Shown piece after piece: positions 1 to 6,312 of a DNA stretch of 32,189 bases; position 1 is the first letter of the stretch, and the number at the start of each line of letters is the position of its first letter. Made by a program: the position numbers and the translations under genes. This DNA is from Candidatus Scatomorpha intestinavium. GTDB lineage: Bacteria > Bacillota > Clostridia > Oscillospirales > Oscillospiraceae. The notes under the pieces are model-generated. The model was given only the letters and a program-made list of their open reading frames with translations, was not told the origin of the DNA and did no database searches. The stretch spans positions 1 to 32,189 of the forward strand of contig DVGA01000036.1 of NCBI GenBank assembly GCA_018712985.1, written 5' to 3'.

Positions 1-17
1 AATTGAAAAACGCGCGC

Positions 18-49
18 AAAAGCCGCAGCTTAAAAAGCTGCGGCTTTTT
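18..49 (+). terminator. Rho-independent terminator at window start
   Basis: A perfect 14-bp stem (18-31 paired with 35-48) closes on an AAA loop and ends in a run of five T. The core GCCGCAGCTT pairs with AAGCTGCGGC. The left arm also begins with AAAA, so it could act in both directions. It probably ends a gene lying to the left of the window. Confidence 0.85.
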
Positions 50-240
50 GCATTTTGCAGGGGCGAAAGCCCCTGCATTTCTTTTCTGAGAGATTTCTTT
101 TTGTCTTGTCAAAAAGAAACCCCTCAGACTCCAAAGAAAAGACGCTTTGGTGCTCGTCGGAGGCTAAATCCGGCTATCACCAAACTTTGCGGCACCGAAA
201 AGTTCCAATCCCTAATGGTGAATGAGTTGCCGCATCGCCG

Positions 241-343
241 ACCGTGCGTTTGCTTCGCTTCGCTCGCGGCACTGACGGGCAATCGACGAGGGCGTCCCGA
301 CAACTACCCGTTAGTGCCGCGACCGAAGGGAGCAATGCACGGT
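241..343. repeat. Long imperfect inverted repeat (~100 nt)
   Basis: The ends ACCGTGC (241-247) and GCACGGT (337-343) are perfect complements, and an inner 22-nt arm at 258-279 matches the complement of 307-328 at 20 of 22 positions. The central unpaired part is about 27 nt. The whole could fold into one long stem-loop. It could be a miniature mobile element, an extragenic palindrome, or a structured RNA; no flanking target duplication was identified by eye. Confidence 0.5.
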
Positions 344-410
344 TTTGGTGGCTGACGCTATTCACACTACGGGATGACCACGTTGCATATATTTTGTACT
401 TGAGAAAAAA

Positions 411-444
411 CGTGCTCCGCCTCCGGCCTCCGGCCGGCGTTTTT
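411..444 (-). terminator. Possible weak terminator after the PBP gene
   Basis: Read on the minus strand, a GC-rich imperfect hairpin (CCGGCC, loop of three, GGCCGG) is followed by about ten bases and then TTTTTT. The T-run is too far from the stem for a textbook terminator. No better candidate lies downstream of the transpeptidase stop at 517. Confidence 0.3.
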
Positions 445-516
445 CTTTGGGGCGCCACTCCCGTTTCTTTGGGCAAGACCAAAGAAATGGGGTGGCAAAA
501 GGTTTCGCCCCTGCAA

Positions 517-1800
517 TCACCCGACGGCGGCCTGCAGCAGGGCATTCGCAACCGGCCCGGCGTTCGTCAGCCCGCCGCCCGCGTGCTCAACGAGTACCAC
601 GAAGGCGTATGGGTGCTCCGGATCGTTCAAAAACCCGGTCATCCAGGCGTGCGAGGTCCCGTCGCCCACCTCGGCAGTGCCGGTCTTGGCCGCCACGTCG
701 AGGCCCGGGAAGGTCCACTCCCCGCCGTATGCCGTCTCCACGTTGTAGTCCATCATGGACGCGATCTGCCTCGCGGTGTCCGCGCTGAGCAGGCTCGTCT
801 CGCGGTCGAGCTCCCCGTGCCCGAGCAGCGTCGGCTCATATACGCTCCCGCCGTTTGCGATAGCCGCCACATAGCGCACCATCGCGTAGGGGCAGACAAG
901 GTCGTTGTGCTGGCCTATGCCCGTCCAGGCGAGGCCGATGCGCGCGTCCTCCTGCTCCCAGTCGATGCTGCCCCGGGTGACGTCCATGCCGTCGAGAGTC
1001 AGCGAAGCGGTGAACCCGAGCTTTTCGGCGTACTCCACCAGAGTGTCGTAGCCCAACTCGAGCGCGATCTCGCCGAAGGCGCAGTTGCAGGAGTTCGCCA
1101 GCGCCTGCTCGATCGTCTGGCTACCGTGCGTGCCTGTGCAGTTGAGCTTTATCCCGTCGAGGTCGCTGCTCCCGGCGCAGTAAAAGCTCCGCTCGAAGAG
1201 GTCGGGTATGTTGTCGATCGCCGCGGCGAGAGTAACCAGCTTGTATACGGAGCCGGGGACGAAGCTCGCCCCGATGGTCTTGTTTATATACGTCCCGTCC
1301 GCCGGGGAATCGGAGGGGTTCGCCGGGTCGTCCGCCGGGGTGGAGACCATGCAGAGTATCTCTCCCGTAGTGTAGTCCATCAGCAGCACGGCCCCGTTCC
1401 GGCCCGCGAGGGCGTTGTACGCCGCGGCGTTCAGGGCGGAATCCACCGTCAGCTGCAGCGTTTTCCCGCTGGAGGTGCCGTTCACAAAGCTGTAGCCCGT
1501 CAGCCGGTCGCGGAACTGCCTGAGAGCCCCGGTGGCAACGTTCCCGCGCGTGTCCCCCGTCAGGTGATAGGCCGCGCGGCGCACGGTCTCGTCCGCCGCG
1601 AAGGAATACGTCTCCCCGTCCGAGGTGTAGAGCACCACCCCGTTGCGGTCCAGGAGCTGCCCCGCCGGCGAGCCGCCGGAAAAATACGTGGCCCAGGCCC
1701 CGCCGCCGTCCGCCAGCCTCACGAGGTACACCGCGAGCCCAACGACGAGGGCAAGGGCTATCAGCAGCGCGGCGGCTGCGCGGCGCTGTACTTTTTTCAT
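517..1800 (-). CDS. Class B penicillin-binding protein (PbpA-like transpeptidase)
   Basis: A 427-residue peptidoglycan D,D-transpeptidase that cross-links stem peptides outside the membrane. A single membrane anchor spans about residues 8-27. The three active-site motifs are visible: SVYK (S184 nucleophile, K187), SCN (S237-N239) and KTG (K372-G374, followed by TAEVG). It is somewhat short for the family; the N-terminal non-catalytic region is small and there are no PASTA repeats. Its start overlaps the stop of the upstream FHA-SEDS gene by four bases (ATGA), so the two are translationally coupled. Such a SEDS polymerase with a class B PBP forms a bipartite glycan synthase in known systems. 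Whether it serves elongation, division or sporulation cannot be told here. Confidence 0.92.
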   Translation of the reverse strand: MKKVQRRAAAALLIALALVVGLAVYLVRLADGGGAWATYFSGGSPAGQLLDRNGVVLYTSDGETYSFAADETVRRAAYHLTGDTRGNVATGALRQFRDRLTGYSFVNGTSSGKTLQLTVDSALNAAAYNALAGRNGAVLLMDYTTGEILCMVSTPADDPANPSDSPADGTYINKTIGASFVPGSVYKLVTLAAAIDNIPDLFERSFYCAGSSDLDGIKLNCTGTHGSQTIEQALANSCNCAFGEIALELGYDTLVEYAEKLGFTASLTLDGMDVTRGSIDWEQEDARIGLAWTGIGQHNDLVCPYAMVRYVAAIANGGSVYEPTLLGHGELDRETSLLSADTARQIASMMDYNVETAYGGEWTFPGLDVAAKTGTAEVGDGTSHAWMTGFLNDPEHPYAFVVLVEHAGGGLTNAGPVANALLQAAVG

Positions 1801-3572
1801 GAGCGCTCCTCCTCGCCGTCATAATATTCCCCGCCGTCCTCATCGTCCTCATACTCGGGATACGCCTCCCGCGGACCGCCGCGCGGGAGGGCGCTCTTCT
1901 CCCGCCGCACGACGAAGCTCGCGTTCCTGCGCGTGTCCGTGGCCTTGACAAAGGCGAGCAGCATCCAGCAGGAGAGCAGCGAGGTGCCGCCCTTGGACAC
2001 GAAGGGGAAGGTGACGCCGGTAAACGGCAGTATGTCCAGCGAGCCGAACACGTTCAGCCCCATCTGCACCATCATCAGGCTCACCGCGGCGCAGCCTGCG
2101 ATAACATAGAAGGTGCTCCGCCCCTGCGAGGCGTTGCGCACCGCAAAGAGCGCGAGGGCGATAACGGCGAGCATGGCAGTCACCGCGATTATCAGCCCCA
2201 GCTCCTCGCTGAGCACGGCGAACACCATGTCCGTATTGGCCGCAACGATGTCCTTCAGCCAGCCCTCGCCGGCGCCCTGGCCGAAGAGCCCGCCGGAGGC
2301 TGCGGCGCTCATGGCGCGCGTCTGCTGGAAGCCGGCGTCCCACACGTCCTCCCAGGCGTGGCCCCAGGTGGCGAAGCGCTGGGCGATATAGGGCTTCACG
2401 CTCAGCACAAGGAAGCCGGCCAGGCCCGCGCCGGAAACGGCGAGCAGCACCGTGGCAAAGCTGCCCGAGCGCATGAAAGACACCACGAGGAAGGTTGCAA
2501 AAAAGATGACCGCCGTGCCGAAGTCACCCATCAGCGCGAGCGCGCAGACGCATACGGCGGAAAACACGATGTAGCCGAACAGGTTCCGCCGCGCGAACAG
2601 CCGGTCGAGCGTGGCCGCCCCGGCGTAGATATAGCAGACTTTGACGAGTTCGGAGGGCTGTATGGTAAAGCCGCCTATCTCCAGCCAGTTCATCGAGCCG
2701 CCGCGCACCTCGCCCATCACAAGGTTCAGCGCGAGCAGCCCGAGGGCCGCGGCCGCGGCCAGCCATCGGGTCTTTTTCACGCGGTCCAGGTCGCGCAGCC
2801 ACCAGCCGAGGAAGAAATAGAGCGCCACCCCGGCGATTATCAGTATCACTTCCTTGAGCATGTCGTCCGGCGTGCTCGTGGCGCAGACCTCCACGCCGAG
2901 CGTGGTCAGGAAAAAGGCCAGCGTCTCGGTCTCGAAGCCAGTGCGCCCGAGGGTGCGCATAAACAGGTAGCAGAACCACTCCGCCGCCATCAGCGCAAGG
3001 AAGGACAGGCAGATGATATATACGTGCTCGTCCGCCGCCGTCACCGTGAACTCCAGCGCCAGAAAGGCCTGGAACAGCGAGAGTATGAACAGCGTCACCC
3101 CCGGGCCGACATAGCGCCCCGGTGCGGTGCGGCAGCGCTCAAGCCGCTCCCGCTCGGCCTCGGAGATGCCGCGGAAGGCGGTGGCGCAGCCGGCGAAGTC
3201 GATCTCGTCCCCGTCGCCCACTTCCTCCCAGCTCCCGGCCTCCTCGCCGTTCACGAACGTGCCGCCCTTGCTGCGCAGGTCCGTCAGGGTCCAGTCACCG
3301 TCCCCGTCGCGCTGCAGCGAGGCGTGCATCCTCGAAACCGTCGGGTCCTCGAGCACAATGTCCGCCGAGCGGGCCCTGCCCACGATGCACTCCCAGTGGT
3401 TCACCGGGTGCTCCGTGCCGTTCAGGTCCACGATGTAGGCCCAGGTCTCCGGCTCATAGCGCTCGCGCAGCATGGAGCGCACGCAGCGGAGCAGTATCCA
3501 CAGCGCGAGCACCGGCAGTATGTACTTCGTCCCCTGCATGATGTATCCGGTCATGTCCGGCAGGTTTTCCAT
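1797..3572 (-). CDS. FHA domain fused to SEDS (FtsW/RodA/SpoVE) glycosyltransferase
   Basis: A 591-residue membrane protein. An N-terminal membrane segment (about 17-30) is followed by a cytoplasmic forkhead-associated domain at about 45-130, with the phosphothreonine-binding signatures GR (65-66), SRMH (80-83) and GGTFVNG (103-109). A multi-spanning SEDS domain runs from about 155 to 545, including GDFGTA and a TDMVF segment typical of the extracellular catalytic loop. The C-terminal tail is rich in Asp, Glu and Tyr. SEDS proteins polymerise glycan strands from lipid II. The FHA domain suggests control by a Ser/Thr kinase, as inferred from the family. A good AGGAGG lies six bases before the start. 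It forms an operon with the transpeptidase at 517-1800. Confidence 0.92.
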   Translation of the reverse strand: MENLPDMTGYIMQGTKYILPVLALWILLRCVRSMLRERYEPETWAYIVDLNGTEHPVNHWECIVGRARSADIVLEDPTVSRMHASLQRDGDGDWTLTDLRSKGGTFVNGEEAGSWEEVGDGDEIDFAGCATAFRGISEAERERLERCRTAPGRYVGPGVTLFILSLFQAFLALEFTVTAADEHVYIICLSFLALMAAEWFCYLFMRTLGRTGFETETLAFFLTTLGVEVCATSTPDDMLKEVILIIAGVALYFFLGWWLRDLDRVKKTRWLAAAAALGLLALNLVMGEVRGGSMNWLEIGGFTIQPSELVKVCYIYAGAATLDRLFARRNLFGYIVFSAVCVCALALMGDFGTAVIFFATFLVVSFMRSGSFATVLLAVSGAGLAGFLVLSVKPYIAQRFATWGHAWEDVWDAGFQQTRAMSAAASGGLFGQGAGEGWLKDIVAANTDMVFAVLSEELGLIIAVTAMLAVIALALFAVRNASQGRSTFYVIAGCAAVSLMMVQMGLNVFGSLDILPFTGVTFPFVSKGGTSLLSCWMLLAFVKATDTRRNASFVVRREKSALPRGGPREAYPEYEDDEDGGEYYDGEEERS

Positions 3573-3678
3573 CTGAATCCTCCTGTGTTTTCGCGGTAAA
3601 CGCCCCTGCCCGTCTCGGCGAAGGGCGGAAAGTGTTTTTTATCGCCTTTCGGCCTTGCGCGGCCTCTCCTCCGCGCCG

Positions 3679-3707
3679 ATTATATCATTTTAAGCCCCCG
3701 TTGACAA
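3679..3707 (-). promoter_or_regulatory. Promoter for the FHA-SEDS/PBP operon
   Basis: On the minus strand, TTGTCA (3707-3702) and a perfect TATAAT (3684-3679) are separated by 17 bases. It lies about 105 bases upstream of the SEDS start. Its -35 box overlaps five of six bases of the -35 box of the plus-strand promoter. Confidence 0.7.
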
Positions 3708-3729
3708 CCGGCGCGCCGTGCAATAGAAT
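3701..3729 (+). promoter_or_regulatory. Promoter for lipoprotein-ZIP-SGNH operon
   Basis: A perfect TTGACA at 3701-3706, a 17-base spacer and TAGAAT at 3724-3729. It lies about 150 bases before the lipoprotein ATG at 3877. The 3573-3876 gap holds this and the overlapping minus-strand promoter; no gene was seen in it. Confidence 0.75.
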
Positions 3730-3876
3730 AATGCTGTCGGGCGCCTGTATCGGACGGCGCGTCCATATGACGAATTTTCGCGGTTTATGTTCTTTAGCCG
3801 CGAAGGGGGAGGCGGCGCGGAAAACGCCGCGCTGCGTCCGATATCCGCCGCTCACGCGGCCGAATGGGGGATCTGT

Positions 3877-4536
3877 ATGAAAAAACTTGCCTTGGCTCCG
3901 CTGCTGCTGGCTCTCGCGCTTCTGCTCACGGCCTGCGGCGTGGGCGGCGCCGTGGCCTCGCGCCTCGTCCAGGGGAATCTGGACGCCATCTACTTCGGCG
4001 AGCCCGGGGAGGACTACTTCGAGCTCGTGAACGCCACACCGGAGGACATCGAGGAAACCTATCAGCAGGGCATGGAGGTGGAGGCGCAGACCTTCGCCTA
4101 CTACTACTCCGTCGACTACCTGCCGGACGATCTCCTCGCGGAAATAGCTGACATGTACAAGCAGATCTATCAGAGCGCGAAGTACGAAGTCGGCACGGCG
4201 AGCGAGCTCTCGGACGGCAGCTACGCCGTTCCCGTAACCGTCTACCCGCTGAACATCCTCGAGCTCGTGAACGAGCGCGGCGCGGAGTACACCGAGGCGT
4301 ATAACGCCCAGTTCACCGACGGGCAGATAGCCTCGATGACCGAGGAGGAGTACATGGAGTACGACGCCGGCTGGGCGCGGACCATCGTGCAGTGCTGCCT
4401 CGACTGCATCCCGGACATGGACTACATGGAGCCGGAGTCCCTCGTGATCCAGGTCGCGCAGGATTCGGACGGCTACTGGCGCATGAACGAGGACGACTTC
4501 GCGGCCTTTGACGCCGCGGTCATATACTATCCCTGA
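3877..4536 (+). CDS. Predicted lipoprotein of unknown function
   Basis: A 219-residue protein with a lipoprotein signal: MKK, a hydrophobic stretch and LTAC, with C20 as the lipidated cysteine. The mature part is acidic and rich in Tyr, Asp and Glu, with no recognised catalytic motif. I chose ATG 3877, preceded by GGGGG six bases upstream, over an in-frame upstream ATG at 3787, because the signal peptide must be at the N-terminus. It is first in a + strand operon with a ZIP metal transporter (21 bases on) and an SGNH hydrolase. A role as surface accessory protein for metal uptake is possible but is only inferred from position. Confidence 0.8.
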   Translation: MKKLALAPLLLALALLLTACGVGGAVASRLVQGNLDAIYFGEPGEDYFELVNATPEDIEETYQQGMEVEAQTFAYYYSVDYLPDDLLAEIADMYKQIYQSAKYEVGTASELSDGSYAVPVTVYPLNILELVNERGAEYTEAYNAQFTDGQIASMTEEEYMEYDAGWARTIVQCCLDCIPDMDYMEPESLVIQVAQDSDGYWRMNEDDFAAFDAAVIYYP

Positions 4537-4557
4537 TCCGGAGGCGCGATACATAAG

Positions 4558-5427
4558 ATGCTTGGCATGATAATCCTCGTGACCGCAATCGCCGGAGTAG
4601 GCGGCACGGGCCTCGGCGGCGTGATTGCCGCGCTCTTCCGGCGCGATTCAAGCCGGCTCGTCAGCCTGCTCCTGGCCTTCGCCGGCGGTATAATGACCGG
4701 CGTGGTCTGCTTCGATATGATAGAGTCCGCACTCAACCCGGAGGGCTCCTCCGAACCGGTGAGTGTGTTCTTCGTAATGTTCGGCGTAATGCTCGGCTAT
4801 GTCGTCATCTGGCTGCTCAATCTCTGGATAGACTCCAAGACCAACCACGAGATAGAGCACATCGACGAAAACCACCCCAAAACCGCCGACGACCTCGACG
4901 AGCTCATCCACTCCGACCACTACGCCCGCCACGAGCAGGTGAGCGAGGACGGCGGCCCCGCCTCGGCGTACCAGCTTTTCATCGCCGGCGTGGTAATGGC
5001 CTGCGCCATCGCGCTGCACAACATGCCCGAGGGCATGGTGATAGGCGCGAGCTACGCCAGCGACACCGCCGCGGGCATAGCCGGCGGCATGGGCGTCGTG
5101 ATGGCCGTGGTCATCGGGCTGCACAACATCCCGGAGGGCATGGCCGTGGCCGTGCCGCTGATAACCGGCGGCATGAAGCGCGGCAAGGCGATACTGATAA
5201 CCGCCCTCTCCGGCGCGCCCACGATAATCGGCGCCGTCATCGGCTTCGCATTGGGCACGCTCTCGCCCTTCTGGCTCTCGCTCTCGCTCAGCTTCGCCTC
5301 GGGCGCGATGCTGTACGTCGTTTTCGGCGAGCTTCTGCCGGAGGCCATACTGATGTGGCGCTCCAAGATGCCCGCCCTCGCCTCCGTCATCGGCATACTC
5401 ATCGGCCTTATGATAATCTACATATGA
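4558..5427 (+). CDS. ZIP-family divalent metal transporter
   Basis: A 289-residue polytopic membrane protein. The family hallmark metal-site motifs are HNMPEG (H154-G159) and HNIPEG (H189-G194) in the fourth and fifth helices. A cytoplasmic loop at about 92-130 is rich in His, Asp and Glu, as expected of a metal-sensing or metal-chelating loop. It is closest to the ZupT/GufA type and probably imports Zn2+, and possibly Fe2+ or Mn2+. A GGAGG sits about 12 bases before the ATG, slightly long spacing. The stop overlaps the start of the next gene by four bases. No Zur- or MntR-like operator was recognised. Confidence 0.93.
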   Translation: MLGMIILVTAIAGVGGTGLGGVIAALFRRDSSRLVSLLLAFAGGIMTGVVCFDMIESALNPEGSSEPVSVFFVMFGVMLGYVVIWLLNLWIDSKTNHEIEHIDENHPKTADDLDELIHSDHYARHEQVSEDGGPASAYQLFIAGVVMACAIALHNMPEGMVIGASYASDTAAGIAGGMGVVMAVVIGLHNIPEGMAVAVPLITGGMKRGKAILITALSGAPTIIGAVIGFALGTLSPFWLSLSLSFASGAMLYVVFGELLPEAILMWRSKMPALASVIGILIGLMIIYI

Positions 5428-6002
5428 GGTTCATCTGCTTCGGCGACTCCAACACCTACGGCTATGACAACCGCTCGTTTTTCGGCGGCCGCTACGATGA
5501 AAACACCCGCTGGCCGCGCCTGCTCGCCAAAATGTCCGGCGGCGAGGCCGTCGAGCTGGGCGAAAACGGCCGGCGCATCCCGCGCACGGAAGCGGAAATA
5601 CAAAACGCCCTCGGCTCTCTCCGCCGCGCCGGGCCGGCGGACTTCCTCATCGTCCTGCTCGGCGGGAACGATTTGCTTTCAGACGGCGCGGAGGCCTCGG
5701 CGGAGACGGCCGCGGCGCGGATGGAGCGCTTCCTCCGCCGGACGGATGAGCTGCCGGAGCTGCGCTCCGCAAAAAAAGTGCTCGCCGCCCCTCCGCCGTT
5801 CACCCGCGGCGCCTGGGTGAGCTCCGAGCGCCTTATATCGGAGTCCCGCCGCCTCGCGAAAAGCTATGAACGGCTCGCCGGCCGGCTCGGCTGCGCCTTT
5901 TTGAACAGCGGCGAGCTGCCGCTTCAGTCCGACGGGGTGCACTTCACCGAAGAGGCCCACCGCCTCCTGTCGGAGAAGCTCCTGCCCCTTCTCAAACGCT
6001 AA
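5424..6002 (+). CDS. SGNH/GDSL-family hydrolase
   Basis: A 192-residue protein with the SGNH blocks in order: GDSN with nucleophile S9 near the N-terminus, a Gly in GENGR (47-50), GGND (80-83) and DGVH (D170, H173). The set supports an esterase or lipase-like serine hydrolase acting on small acyl or acetyl esters. No signal peptide is seen, so it is probably cytoplasmic. The ATG at 5424 overlaps the ZIP stop (ATGA), which argues for translational coupling and against the longer upstream frame. A strong terminator follows seven bases after the stop. Substrate unknown. Confidence 0.9.
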   Translation: MRFICFGDSNTYGYDNRSFFGGRYDENTRWPRLLAKMSGGEAVELGENGRRIPRTEAEIQNALGSLRRAGPADFLIVLLGGNDLLSDGAEASAETAAARMERFLRRTDELPELRSAKKVLAAPPPFTRGAWVSSERLISESRRLAKSYERLAGRLGCAFLNSGELPLQSDGVHFTEEAHRLLSEKLLPLLKR

Positions 6003-6008
6003 CAGAGC

Positions 6009-6045
6009 AAAAAGCCCGCGCATTTCAAGCTGCGCGGGCTTTTTT
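6009..6045 (+). terminator. Terminator of lipoprotein-ZIP-SGNH operon
   Basis: A perfect 14-bp stem (AAAAAGCCCGCGCA at 6009-6022 with 6031-6044), an eight-base loop and a T-run to 6045, directly after the SGNH stop. Confidence 0.9.
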
Positions 6046-6312
6046 GTCGAAAAGCTTCGCTCATATTTCGCAGAACGCCGCGCAAGCGGCTTCAACACAT
6101 TTTCGGCGGCGTGTACGTCGCCGAAAACACTTTACGCGAAGCGAGCGTCGAATTGTCCGCCTTTGGCGGACAACCGAGGCGCCAGCCTGCGACCGGAGGC
6201 ATAGCGCGGCCCGGAGGGCAGCGAGGAGCAGCCACGGAGCGGCTCGGCGGCCGGGGACCTTCCTGTCTAAAAAGGACCTTTGGTCCTTTTTAGACAGTTT
6301 CGCGGGCTCTTT
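6046..6312. repeat. Cluster of perfect hairpins in intergenic region
   Basis: No gene is seen. Three clean inverted repeats occur: TTTTCGGCG (6100-6108) with 6119-6127; TTGTCCGCC (6153-6161) with 6165-6173, loop TTT; and a perfect 16-bp stem at 6263-6278 with 6282-6297, also with a TTT loop. The last stands 15 bases downstream of the minus-strand GH3 stop and may slow or end its transcription, though no T-run follows it on that strand. Together with 51-516 and 18909-19169 this appears to be one type of extragenic repeat region. Confidence 0.6.

Larger units (their letters stand above)
51..516. repeat. Non-coding, hairpin-rich intergenic stretch
   Basis: No convincing gene is present in these 466 bases. 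Instead there is a chain of inverted repeats: a 9-bp stem with a GAAA tetraloop at 56-77 (TGCAGGGGC / GCCCCTGCA), a 10-bp stem at 94-119 (TTTCTTTTTG / CAAAAAGAAA), a long imperfect inverted repeat at 241-343, a GC-rich CCGGCC/GGCCGG stem at 423-437, and a 9-bp stem at 464-487 (TTTCTTTGG / CCAAAGAAA). The string GCCCCTGCA recurs at about 508-516. The motif TTTCTTT(T)CTGAGAG near 78-91 recurs at about 19031-19044. These look like dispersed extragenic repeats and not decayed genes. Confidence 0.6.

Noticed and set aside
464-487. Inverted repeat TTTCTTTGG / CCAAAGAAA as terminator of the PBP operon
   Set aside because: The stem is A/T rich and no T-run follows on the minus strand.
51-516. CRISPR-like array from the several repeats
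   Set aside because: The repeats are inverted, differ in sequence and have no regular spacing; no cas gene is present.
244-1824. Long open frame on the plus strand across the PBP gene
   Set aside because: It is antisense to a gene with all three transpeptidase motifs; long opposite-strand frames are expected in high-GC DNA. Its translation shows no recognisable domain.
3787-3876. N-terminal extension of the lipoprotein
   Set aside because: It would put 30 residues before a clear lipoprotein signal peptide, and the ATG at 3877 has its own ribosome-binding site.
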